Source of the DNA: Acanthornis magna
Lineage: Eukaryota; Chordata; Aves; Passeriformes; Acanthizidae
NCBI GenBank assembly: GCA_036785705.1
Contig: JAWUZG010000159.1
Span: forward strand, 992,001 to 1,056,000
Length of the DNA: 64,000 bases
Direction of reading: 5' to 3'
Of the stretch, positions 24,601 to 34,095 are shown piece by piece. Under the pieces are notes generated by a model, which worked only from the letters and a program-made list of their open reading frames with translations, made no database searches and was not told where the DNA came from. Every line of letters starts with the position of its first letter. The first letter of the stretch is position 1. Both the position numbers and the translations under genes were made by a program.

Positions 24601-25386
24601 CAGGTCCTGCACACGGAGCTCCACAGAGCCGTTGTCCTTGCTGGGGACAAAGTGGGTGAGTACAGGGACAGCAGTGACATTGAGCCACTCTGAGTCCTTG
24701 TCCCTGTCCACATGAGAACTCACACGGCACCCAGCTGGGCTGCCCAGTCGGCGCTGAGCTGGATTCGGGCACGCTGCACCATCAGCCTCACCCCCACGTC
24801 CTCGGCAAAGTCCAATGTGGATTCATTCATCTGCAGTTCATGGATGTGAATCCTGCATGACACAGGCAAGTTGTGCTCGTGGCTGTGCCTGGGACAGGGA
24901 TGAGAGCAGGGACAGGGACCCCACAGGCAGCTCTTACCGTGGCACAGTGTAGGTGAGGGTCCCCAGGAGCGGGATGTTGTAGGAACCTGTCAGGTTTAGC
25001 TCATGCTCCTTCTGTAACATCGACTGGAGTAGCTCCAGCCCAAAGCGCCGGCCTGGGGCAAAGTGGGAATTCGGGGTGACACTAAGGAGGGGGCTGGGGT
25101 ACCTGGGGTGTCAGGGGGGTGAGCAGCTCAAGATGGTCCCTCCCCCATTCCTGGTAGGAGTGGCGTCATTCCTGGGGGTGCCCACTGGTCCCCTTAATCC
25201 CCCATCCTTATCAGTCTGGGCATCACCCCCCACTGGTCCCCCCCACTCCTGCCTAGTCAGGACCACAGACTCACCGAACTCCAGTGTCCTCCGGGTCAGC
25301 CAGGCCTTGATGCCAGGGTTGGTGCCGGGACTGGTGATGGTGGCAGAGAAACAGATGGGCAGCAGGAGCAGGACGAAGAGCCACAT
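21608..25386 (-). CDS. BPI/LBP-family secreted lipid-binding protein, 15 exons
   Basis: Exons in transcript order: 25386-25275, 25052-24938, 24852-24724, 24640-24485, 24353-24290, 24176-24116, 23940-23849, 23773-23540, 23439-23380, 22901-22734, 22520-22453, 22171-22129, 21949-21886, 21804-21728, 21649-21608. All junctions are GT-AG and keep frame, giving 494 residues. Residues 1-15 (MWLFVLLLLPICFSA) are a signal peptide. The protein has the two-barrel BPI fold layout. C155 and C194 match the family's single conserved disulfide. Six N-glycosylation sequons are visible. Exon sizes 64, 61, 92, 60, 168, 68, 43, 64 and 77 are the family pattern. Such proteins bind lipopolysaccharide or other lipids outside the cell. 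The sequence is closer to BPI/LBP than to short PLUNC forms; the exact orthologue is uncertain, so no symbol is given. The linker (residues 256-284) is expanded by a VALP repeat. It occupies the slot of COX4I2 in mammals. Confidence 0.92.
22561..22640. repeat. Short tandem repeat in an intron of the BPI-like gene
   Basis: About two and a half copies of a 30-base unit beginning CAGCATCATCCAGCTGACCC lie between exons 10 and 11. The first two copies are identical by eye, implying recent duplication. Confidence 0.75.
22995..23370. repeat. Pyrimidine-rich degenerate minisatellite
   Basis: The intron between exons 9 and 10 of the BPI-like gene is made largely of imperfect units around CCCATCCCTCCTGCATCC. 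The bias gives long spurious open frames on the plus strand. Confidence 0.65.
23645..23740 (-). repeat. In-frame 12-base tandem repeat in BPI-like exon 8
   Basis: On the coding strand, units of the form GTGGCACTGCCC encode repeated VALP/MALP/TPLP blocks (residues about 256-284). Copies near the exon start are nearly identical; later ones are diverged. The repeat lies in the proline-rich link between the two barrels. Confidence 0.8.
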
Positions 25387-25493
25387 GGTACCTTGAGGCT
25401 GGTGCCAGGACCTGGAGGCTGGAGCAGAGGACATGTCTGGAGCACACACAGCTGGTGTAGAGACCCCTTCCCTGTGCACCAGCACGGCCAGGA

Positions 25494-25499
25494 CTTATA
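25494..25499 (-). promoter_or_regulatory. TATA box of the BPI-like gene
   Basis: TATAAG on the minus strand lies 108 bases upstream of the initiator ATG (25386), predicting a start near 25465 and a short leader with no intron before the signal-peptide exon. Confidence 0.55.
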
Positions 25500-26503
25500 C
25501 TGGGGACAGCGGGCCCCAGGTGACATCAGCACACACGGGGACACCACAGTGCTCCGGCCACCAAAAGCCCAGCCTTGCCCAACTCATGACTCAAAGGGGA
25601 AGCCGGATCCCCCGTTGTTCCGCACTGCCGCCATCGTGGGAGCAGAGGGAGGCAGGGTCCCACACCACCCCCTGCCAACCCCCCACCCTGGGCGTGCATG
25701 GGAGCCGGGGCCACTGGCCAGGGCTCCCCAGGAGGGCGCAGGACCAGCACGTGGGAACACAGTGAAACCCCGCTGGGCCAGGGTCACAAGGGGCTTTGGC
25801 TATGCCCTGCCTGGGGGCAGTTGCGGAGTGGGGGACACAGTCCTGGGGCAGGGACAGACTGCACCAGGGCAAACAGGGCTCAACCCATTTGCACCAGGGA
25901 GCAACAGCTGATCTCACTTTGGAAAGGGCTCTGGGAACCCTGTGTAGGGCTACCCAATTTTCAGTGGGGATCAGGGTGTCTGGGGTGTGGTGGCGGCCCC
26001 TGGGGAAGTGATGGAAAGATTGGGACAGTCAGAGTAAGAGCAGAACTGTGCAGTCCCGTCTGAAAAACCCCAGCTGTGGGCAAAGAGCTGCCTTTACTCC
26101 CAAACTCGCTGTCGGTGGGACCATCCCCTAGCAAGGGTGAGCCCCTCCAGCTGGACAGTGCCGTGGGCTATGGATGACAGAGGTCCAGCTGCCCTCCTGG
26201 ATCCAGCCTGGCAGACCCAGAGGTACCTCTAGGAGGGCCAGGGCCTCATCTCAGCACCACAGGGGCACATAAAGCCCACGGGCAACCTCACCAGAGGAAC
26301 CACAGCCCCATTTAATGTACCTTATGAAGCCCTTGAGAGCAGCTGCCCACTGGCCTAGGACCTCCAGTGCAACCAACCATGGCTGCAATGGTGGCCACAG
26401 CTCCCAACAGTGACCCAAAGGCCAGTGCTGACCCTGACCCCCAGCCCGACACCCACCACAGCCCCTCTATCCCAGGGTACCTCCCCCCTGCACGAGCACT
26501 CAC

Positions 26504-26640
26504 CGTGACAGGTGGGCGCGGTGCCCCGCACCACGGGGGCCACAGATCCTGCCATGGGTCCCAGCTCCTCCGTGTCCCTGGGACGGTACGTGGCAGTGAA
26601 CAGCAGGGACCAGCTGTGACGCCAGTGTCCATCTCGGGTC
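26504..26640 (-). other. Exon-like island, unrecognised
   Basis: On the minus strand a 137-base open stretch lies between an acceptor (CTGACCAG) and a strong donor (CACG/GTGAGTGC). In one frame it reads through motifs such as WSLLFTATYRPRD and ELGPMAGSVAPVV with no stop. I do not recognise the protein. It could be an exon of an unannotated gene, an upstream untranslated exon of the BPI-like gene, or chance. Confidence 0.2.
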
Positions 26641-27048
26641 CTGGTCAGACCACAACGTCACCCATTTCCCCCATCCCTAATCCCTTCCGGGATGAATCAG
26701 GTCCCACGAAAACACCGAGGGACCGGTTGGGGCACAGGTGCCCGGGGGCTGGGCGCTCCCTGGGGCTCTCCGGTGCATCCTGGAGCTGCTGCATCCGGCG
26801 TCCCGGCACGTGTCGGCTCAGCCCCGCCAGCCCCGCTCCAAGCCTGGGCTGGCTCCGTCAGCCCCTTCCCCAGCTGTCCTGTGCCACACTCCCTGTCGTG
26901 GCCACCCCGCGTCCCCTGAGGAGGGGGTGACGGCCCGGGCTGCATCCCGAGGGCTCTGTCGTGGGACACATAGGGTACGCACAGGGGTCAGGCAGAGACG
27001 TGGGGACACACATGGTCACACATGGAGCCCCTCTCCCCCCGGCTCCAG

Positions 27049-27403
27049 CTGGAGCTTGCACGTCTGCCGGCAATGAACAGGTAAGGACGGCACCGGGGGA
27101 CACGGCATGGGAAGAGCCACAAAGCCTCCCGCACTGCCCTCGGCCCGAGCAGTGCCCCCAGTCGCGGCTCTCCCTGTCCCGAGACCTTCCGGGCTCTTCC
27201 AGGAGGCCGGCCCGGGCCATGCAGTGCGAGGGGACACCGGGAGAGGGACCCACCGCCCCGGCCGTGCCGTGCTACGGGACCGGGAGGGAGCCGAGCGATG
27301 GAAGACACACCAGGGGGGTGATAAAGAGGACCTGGGGGGTGATGAAGGGGACCATCCGATGATGGACAAGTTCATCCACAGGGACCCAGAGCCCCCGGCC
27401 CTG
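27049..27403 (+). other. Pair of exon-like islands in a small CpG cluster
   Basis: A 32-base segment (27049-27080) is bounded by an acceptor-like CTCCAG and a consensus donor (AACAG/GTAAGG). A second segment (27203-27403) starts after CTCTTCCAG and ends at CTG/GTACGT. An ATG in the first segment (27073) would read across the junction for about 55 codons to a stop at 27359. I do not recognise the product, and expression is unknown. Confidence 0.18.
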
Positions 27404-28704
27404 GTACGTGTGCCTTGCTGCTGTGTCACAGGCACGACAGGGCTGTCAGGGCTGCCAGGCGAGTCAGGATCTTGATTCCCCACGTCACTTGTCCCCTACA
27501 CAGGCCCTGCCAGGGGTTCTACTGGGCTGGGAAAGCATGAGTGCCACATACAGGCATGGACATGGACACACATGGACACACTGCCAGCTGGGCAGTGCCT
27601 GTGAACATGCAAACACACACAAATGCTTGTGCAGAGGCTCACACATGCACACACCTCCTGTGTCCAGGGCTGGCCAACACCTTCCAGCCCCAAATCCCTT
27701 GGCTGCAGGACCCTACAGGGGGGTTGGGGGGGGCACCTAAAGGGTCCCACTGGAGCAGCAAGAGCCCCTCCAGGCACCCAAATTTTCCCCTGCCAGGCCT
27801 GTAGGAAGGCCTGTACACATCTGGAACAGGAGGCTGTGTGGTCTTTGGGGTATTTGTGAGGCACAGGGAAGCTCAGGTCAGGACAGCTGCCCGGGGCACC
27901 CCCAGCCCTCAGGGTTGCACAACCCCTGATGCAATTTCCTTGTCCCAAGAGGTTGTCTGTCCCCACAGGCAGGGGTTGCACCAGGAAGAGCAGGAACCAC
28001 AGGGGTGGGGCCACAGAGGGAAGCACCCCAGGACTTGTATCTGCTCTCCCCTGTAATGGGACCAACCCCTGCAGCATCACCCCTGCAATCACCCAGTCCT
28101 GACACAGCAACAGTTGTGGGAGCCTCGGGAAGGTGGCTGTGTGCAGGTGGCCCAGCTGGGAAGGGCAGTGACAGGAATCCCAGCCTGCAAACATACCGCT
28201 GTCCAGGGAGATAGGGAAACTACATTCCCATCTGGACACAGACCCCACTCCTGGCTCATAGCACTGTCCCCTCTGTGTCATCATCCCATCAAGGTGCCTG
28301 ATTAGGGGAAGATGCATCCTAGGCGTTGCTGGATTATCCCACCACAGAACCCGGGGTGTAAACAATCTTTCTTCCCGTGTCTGGCCCCCAACACCCCATG
28401 TCTGAGCCGGGGGAGTGAAGGAGGGAGTGAGATACGGACTCCACAGGAGCCACTAGGAGAGGCTCTGTGGGGTCACAGTGCTGGGACACAGGGGGAATTA
28501 GGACCAGCCCGTGAGAGACCCCTTCCCCAGCACCACCACTCGGTACCAGACCCTGTAAACTCACCCAGCCCAGAGCAGTCTGCACAAGCTGGCCCCCCCC
28601 CCCCGTTTGGTGGGGCACACATCTCCGGAGCTGAACACGCCCAAAACCCAGGGGAGGGGGTGTGAGGGGCAGAAAGAAAAGGCACGTGTGGTCATCAGGA
28701 CTTG

Positions 28705-28710
28705 TTTAAT
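28705..28710 (-). terminator. ID1: Poly(A) signal (ATTAAA) of ID1
   Basis: ATTAAA on the minus strand follows an AT-rich 3' UTR (28711-28972) that stands out from the GC-rich surroundings, as in other ID1 trailers. Cleavage is expected near 28690. Confidence 0.55.
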
Positions 28711-28972
28711 AACAAAACTCCAGCTATTGTAGAACAATATTCTCCAGCATCATTGTAATATACAATACGGGGAATGCTCTCAGCAATCTGAGAAGGAAGG
28801 ATATGGCCCACGGCACCCCCTGCCCAGGCTGCAGGGGGACCCCCAGAGTAGCCCCGCCACAGGGGCCAGGGATGCAGGTGAGCCGCGGGGCTCAGGGCCA
28901 GGGTCCCGGGGACGATGTCCGTGGTGGGACCGGGAGCCCGGGGATGACGTCCATGGTGAATCCAGAGCGGTC

Positions 28973-29538
28973 TCAGCGGCAGAGGATCCGGTCGGCAGCG
29001 GGAATGCACGGAGCCTGCCGGAAAGGGACACGAAGCGGCCGGTGAATACTTGTCGGAGAGTCCCGCAGAGGACGGGGATGGAGAGGGGGCAGGGGGAAGG
29101 GACATCCCCGAGAAGGAGAGGGTGCGGTGCAGATCAGGGGAAGGAGATACCAAGGGAACGCCGGTGGTGCCCGGCAGGAGCGTGGGACAGAGCCGGTGCC
29201 GTGAGGTCCGCACTCACCTCGGGGGAGTCCCCAGCGGCGGCGGGGCGGGGGGGCCCGCATTGCAGCTCCAGCTGCAGGTCCCAGATGTAGTCGATAACGT
29301 GCTGCAGCAGCTCCACCTTGGAGACCCGCCGGTGCCGCGGCAGCGTCGGCACCAGAGCCCGTAGCCGCGAGTAGCAGCCCTTCATATCATACAGCAGCGC
29401 GGCGGCCGCCTGCTCTGCCGCTCCCGGGGACACCCCTGGGCCCGGCCCGCAGCGGGCGGCCTCCCCGGGCCGCACCGCCTTCAGCGGGCCGCCAGCGCCC
29501 GCGGGCAGCGGCGAAGAGGCGACAGCGGCGACCTTCAT
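28973..29538 (-). CDS. ID1: ID1, dominant-negative helix-loop-helix protein (two coding exons)
   Basis: Coding exons are 29538-29218 and 29014-28973, giving 120 residues (human about 155; the shorter N-terminus and tail account for the difference). The HLH domain is at about 50-92: helix 1 has [18 protein letters not shown], the loop HRRVS, helix 2 [19 protein letters not shown]. There is no basic region, so it dimerises with E proteins and prevents DNA binding, acting in the nucleus to block differentiation. A tryptophan replaces the arginine usual in helix 2 (YIRDLQLEL), an oddity worth checking against other birds. The small second coding exon encoding a short tail is the classic ID intron position (GAG/GTGAGT). 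Upstream are a TATA box, a BMP-response element and a CRE. In mammals ID1 also lies between HM13 and BCL2L1. Confidence 0.95.
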
Positions 29539-29613
29539 GTCGAGGGGCTGCGGGCACGACGCGCGGAGAGAACACTCTGCGAACGAACAGCGACCGCGCG
29601 CCCCGCGGCGCCA

Positions 29614-29619
29614 CTTATA
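29614..29619 (-). promoter_or_regulatory. TATA box of ID1
   Basis: TATAAG on the minus strand lies 76 bases above the ATG, predicting a start near 29588 and a leader of about 50 bases. A YY1-like CAATGGCGGC and GC-rich sequence lie just upstream (29661-29675). Confidence 0.7.
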
Positions 29620-29976
29620 GAGCGCAGCCAGCGGGGGGCGGGGCCGCGGGGAGCGCCACCGCCAATGGCGGCGCAGAACGGACGGGAGCGGCCCCGCCCC
29701 CCTCCATTCATTCTCCCCGAAGAGCAGAGTCTTAAAGGGGCAATGGCGGGGAGAGTACCGTGACAGGCTTGGGCTGCGGACACCGGCGGTGCGGAGGCTA
29801 CCGGGGTGCGGAGCGCCCACCCTGCCCCGCTGTTAAGGAGGGTGATTGCCCCGCGGGTTCCCGGTGTCGGGCTCTCCGCAGCCCCGGTCGCCCCTTGCCC
29901 TATCCAGGCCCCCGGTGCCCCTCCGGCCCTCGGCCCCCCCGCACTCCCCGCGCCCCCCCCGCCTCCGCGGCGGCTC

Positions 29977-29991
29977 AGACCGTGAGACGCC
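29977..29991 (-). promoter_or_regulatory. BMP response element of ID1
   Basis: The minus strand reads GGCGTC-TCACG-GTCT, a match to the SMAD1/5-SMAD4 consensus GRCGNC-N5-GTCT with the required five-base spacing. It lies about 390 bases upstream of the predicted ID1 start. ID1 is the archetypal direct BMP target, so function is likely though inferred. Confidence 0.65.
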
Positions 29992-29998
29992 AGGGTCG

Positions 29999-30006
29999 TG
30001 ACGTCA
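29999..30006. promoter_or_regulatory. Palindromic CRE (TGACGTCA)
   Basis: A full CREB/ATF palindrome sits eight bases from the BMP response element. Twelve bases further on the plus strand is an A/T motif (TTCATAAAAC) that could act as a TATA box for divergent transcription. Its role in ID1 control is inferred. Confidence 0.55.
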
Positions 30007-30107
30007 CCCATTCATAAAACCCCGCGCGCTGTCAGCGCGGCGCCGGGCGGGCGGTGCCCATGGCGACGGGGGCGGGGCGGGGGACACACACCTGCAGCCC
30101 CTACGGG

Positions 30108-30290
30108 GGGCACCGGGACCCCCACGGAGACTTCGCGACCCCCACGGGGACATCGGCACTCCCACGGCGACACCGGCATCCTCACATGGATACGGAGGCA
30201 CAGGGACCTTACAGGAGGCATAGGGACCCCCATGGGGACACCTGGACCCTACGGGAGCACTGGGGCCCCACGGTGACACAGGCACACGGG
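30108..30290. repeat. Degenerate minisatellite
   Basis: Imperfect units around GGGACCCCCACGGGGACA recur at about 22-30 base spacing upstream of ID1. The copies are too diverged to count exactly. Confidence 0.55.
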
Positions 30291-30585
30291 CATCCCTACA
30301 GGGGGCAGCCCGTGCTCCGCGCCCCCCGCCCCAAGTTCGGCCTGCCCCGCTCTCCCCGTCTCGAGGGTCTCAAACCTTCGCAGAGCTGCTCTGTGGCGGC
30401 TGCCAGGGCGGGGGTCGCCAGATTCGGGTCCACCCGAGGGGTGGGCAGAGGGGTCAAGCGCTCTGTGCGTAGGGCAGCGAGGGGACATGAACTACGAGCA
30501 CGGTCCTGCGCGGGGGAAACCAGTGGAGGTCCCACCACCGTGCGAGGCAGCCGGTCCTTGCCCCGAAGGGTTCCTGGTCCGGGCA

Positions 30586-30609
30586 GTAATTAGCGTTACT
30601 GCTAATTAC
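30586..30609. promoter_or_regulatory. Perfect 9-base inverted repeat with TAATTA cores
   Basis: GTAATTAGC and its complement GCTAATTAC flank a six-base spacer (GTTACT). TAATTA is the core for paired-class and other homeodomain dimers. The AT-rich palindrome stands alone in a GC-rich neighbourhood about 1 kb upstream of ID1. Confidence 0.45.
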
Positions 30610-30734
30610 CCCACACCTGCGGGGAGGGCAGGCAGCGCCCCGGGAGGGCCCCCGAGCGAGACCCCGGCACACCCCGAGCAGCACGGAATGGTGTGGGAAG
30701 GGAGGGAGCAGGCAAAGCTGCAGCCTGAGACACT

Positions 30735-31025
30735 CCCGGTGTGTGCACAGTGACACACGGGTGTGTGTACAGACACAGGCAGGGTGTGAGTGTGCATGTG
30801 CACGCACAAAGGATGGACATACACATGCTTGCACACACCGATGAGTGTGGGACATACCAAACGTGTGCACAGGAAGATTCATGCACAGACACAGACCTGT
30901 AGAGCACAAACACAGCCAACAAGTACACGCACACATGGATGGATGCACATACAGGTACACACACACGTGTACACACGTGCACTCTCATGCATACATACAC
31001 CCTGCCTTGCACACCAACATGTGTG
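30735..31025. repeat. CA/TG-rich cryptic microsatellite
   Basis: Nearly 300 bases of alternating purine-pyrimidine sequence are dominated by CACA, CACATG and CACACG variants without a strict unit. Open frames over it are artefacts of the composition. Confidence 0.75.
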
Positions 31026-31374
31026 CCCAAGTGCCAGCGCAGCTCTCCCAGCTCTTTATGGGGTTGGGCTGGGGGGCCAGACCCTGCTGCACGTCCCCAG
31101 GCATTCAGGGAGCCGAAGGCCTCCCCTCTTCTTCCTCTTCTGGGGTGGGGAGCAGCAATCCTGGAGAGCATGGATGAACTCCAACACTGCCAGCCTGGCT
31201 TGGGGGAGCTGGATCCCTCTGTCCCCCTGTCCCTCCCTCTGTCCCTCCTCCCTGTGTCCTCCAGCCCGGTGCGGTGGCGGTTCCCAGGGTGGGCACGGCG
31301 CTGGGGTCGCCCCCTCCATTCAGGGCTCGGCGGAGGGCCCGGTGCTGCCCGGTTCCCACCGCGGCTCTCAAAGC

Positions 31375-31500
31375 TGCTAATTAGCCCCCATCTGGCGGCA
31401 GTGGCCGGGCCGCGGCGGGAGGCCGGGGACATTGTGCACAGGAATGTCTTTCAGGGCCGCCGGCCGGCTGCCGCCACCGCCAGCTGCGCCGCCAACAATG
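31375..31500. promoter_or_regulatory. Candidate regulatory element
   Basis: A cluster of factor-site-like motifs in unique sequence: CTAATTAG, the E-box CATCTG, two SOX-like ATTGT/AACAAT cores (about 31431 and 31493) and TEAD-type GGAATGT (about 31441). No coding pattern is visible. The call is on motif density alone. Confidence 0.25.
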
Positions 31501-33864
31501 CCAGGACGGGCCGGACCCCGCGCCCCTGCCACCGGCCACCCCAGGCGCATGGGGACGGGGAGGGATTTTGTGGCCGTGAAGGGTGTCATGGCACACGTGG
31601 CACAGCTGCCCTGGCACAGCCACTCCGGTTGCCCCAGCCCGTGGGATGCCCCCGAGAGCAGGACACCCTCACCCCGTCCTTCTGCATGTTGGGGTGCTGG
31701 GGATGGGGTACTGGGGTCAGGGCTGCCAGTGTGGCACCGGGACACTGCCTTGGCCACAGCTGGCCGCGGGGTCCCAGCCTGGCACGGCGTGCCGGCCGGC
31801 GCAGCAGTGTTGTCCGGCAGAACACAGAGCTTCATTTCCATCTCAATTCTGGGAACGGGGCGCGCGGCGCGGTAACAGCAGCCTCGGCCATATGGTGCTG
31901 GCGGGGCTCAGCCCGGCCGGGGGGGCAGCCGGGGGCGGCTGCTTTGCGCTGAGCAGGGGTTGCCCGGCAGCCGAGCACATCAAAGCCCCTGGCCGCCCCC
32001 GCCCCGCCGGGACCACACAGGGCACGGCCGCGCCAGGCCGCTGAGGGGCCGCGGGGCTGCCTGTGCTGCTGTGATGGGGGACGGGGTACAGCCGGCACCC
32101 CAGAACCGGCAGCACCCAGCCCCGCACTCCAGCACGCAGGGCTGGAAGGCAGCATGGACACCACAGGTCAGGCTGGCCCCCCACCAGTGACCAGGACCCC
32201 CAAACCTGGGCTGCTCCTGCCTCGGCTGGGGTTGGGCTCCATCCTGATCCCCTCTCCCGGTGCCATCCTCAGGTCATCCCTGAGGCTGCACAGAGCCTCC
32301 ACCCCCCCATGTCCGCATGACAGTGCTGAGCCAGGGTTGCAGATGTGCCGGGGCCGCCGGCACAGCTGGAGCGAGGCCGAGGCCTGAGAAAGCCCCTGCG
32401 CATTCCCCTCCCGCCTTCTCCCTTCCCGTTCCCAGCTCCATCCGCTGCAGCCCAGACCAGCTGGAGCCAGGCAGCCCTTCCTGGGATTTATTCCAGCTTC
32501 CTGCCCCTCCTCGCCGGCCGGCCGGGGCTGGGGCTGCCTTGGGCTGCTTCCTCTCTCTGCTCGCAGCCGCCGGCCAGGCGCCACCACTAGTACCCATCAT
32601 CACACGGGACCCCGGCTCTCACCACCAGCACCCACCACTCCGTGGGACCCCAGCGCTCATCACCGGCACCCACCACCATGGCAAAGCATCCCTCGCCCCG
32701 TGCGGTGGAGCATGAGGTACAACTGCAGCACCCATCACCCATCATCACCCAGCTGCACCCCCGCTGTGATGGGGAGGCTCTGCAGGGCTCTAGAGACAAG
32801 CAGCCCTGGTGTGGCCCCCCTGGTGTGCCCGCCTCCCTCCCAGGCACCAACATTCCCCAAACATGAAACCAGCCTCCCCTTGCCAGGCATTTGCACCCTG
32901 TGCACCCCAGCTCAGCCCATGCCATCCCACTGCAATTCTTGGTGGAAGCTTGGCACAGGGGGCATGCCCAGGGGCTCCCCTGGCCAACGGGCAATCTACA
33001 CCACTGCCCTGAGGTGCTACGGGTGAGTGGGTGAGGATTGTCCCAAACCCCATATCTGCTGGCAGCAGAACAGGCAGCTTTGGCCCCTGCCCTAGCTGGG
33101 CGCAGTTAAGTGGATGAAGGTTTCCTGTCGGAGTCGGCACATCCATGTTTCCGCAGCCCCCACCGAGCCGGAGGGATCCTGCAGAGAGGGGAAGGTGGCC
33201 CAGCAGCGGTCCAGACACAGTGGAGCCGTGTGGCCTCGGCCCTGCCGGGACCGGAGGTGCCACAGGCCCAGGTGCAGCAGGGGAGTGAACTGGGGACTGC
33301 CGAAGTGCCGGCTCCACTGGCGGCTCCTTGCAGGGCCCAACACACTTCCTTCCTCCTGGCCAGCCCTAGCTTATCGGCCAGGCAGGGTGAGGGGTGACCC
33401 TGCTCTCCCCTTTCCAGGCCTTCCGCTCCCTGCAGCACTGGGAAAGCTCCCGGCCACACTTCAACCACACCTACAGCAGGCATGAGCTGCCCCGAGCTCT
33501 GCAGGGCAGCAGGGAGGCAGGAGGGTGATGCTGGCATGGGGGGGTACCTTGTGCACCCCCAGCCTGCTCCTGCACTCTTGGGGCCTCTGGAGGCTGCATG
33601 GGGATGCAGGTCCCACCACCTGAAGCCAGGGAGGATGCAGAGCCTCCCAGGATGTGGCGCCAGCCCCACACCAAGGGACACACCAGGGTGAGGAGTGGGG
33701 TCCTGGCTCAGGGCAGGGTCCTGCACCCCACGGCAGAGCTAGAGTCCTTTTCCACGGAACACTGGAGGCTGGTGAAATCACATCTGGAGTCTAGACTCAG
33801 CGACTCGGTGGGCTGGGCCTGGCTGCCGCACTGTACCCAGGGCCTGCTGCACACTGTTTGCTTA

Positions 33865-34095
33865 GCTGGAGGTATTTAATTGGAATTAAAGTGGCCCCTC
33901 TTGTTTTTGCGGACAGGGCTGTTGGAAAAGGAGCTGTAAGTCATAGAAAACATCTGTAGGAGCCTGCGAAGGGTCATTAGATGGCAGAACGCGAGGCGCC
34001 ACTTTTAGTGCTCGCAGCCGGCGCAGGGAATAATGGTTCAATACGGCTTTTGTGGAGGAGCTGCCAAGCCAGCAAACACTTTCTATTTATTCTGG
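33865..34095. promoter_or_regulatory. Candidate conserved non-coding element
   Basis: About 230 bases of unique, AT-richer sequence in a GC-rich spacer. It contains TTTAATTGGAATTAAAG, TTTTTGCGGACAG, TCATTAGATGG and AATAATGGTTCAATACGG. Balanced composition and absence of repeats or reading frame are typical of vertebrate enhancers near developmental genes. The likely target would be ID1, or another gene at distance. Confidence 0.3.

Larger units (their letters stand above)
25520..28690. other. Intergenic region between the BPI-like gene and ID1
   Basis: Mammals have COX4I2 in this interval; I found no COX4-like exon here on either strand. The region contains two exon-like islands (26504-26640 minus; 27049-27403 plus), a small CpG-rich cluster at about 27060-27310, CA-rich sequence near 27540-27660 and a poly-C run near 28592. 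No gene can be asserted. Confidence 0.5.

Noticed and set aside
25520..28690. COX4I2 between ID1 and the BPI-like gene
   Set aside because: I looked for the cytochrome c oxidase IV core (the transmembrane exon and the DMKVNP-type motif) on both strands and saw nothing like it.
30790..31380. Long frames over the CA-rich tract upstream of ID1
   Set aside because: They are produced by the cryptic CA/TG microsatellite, with His/Thr/Cys-rich low-complexity translation.
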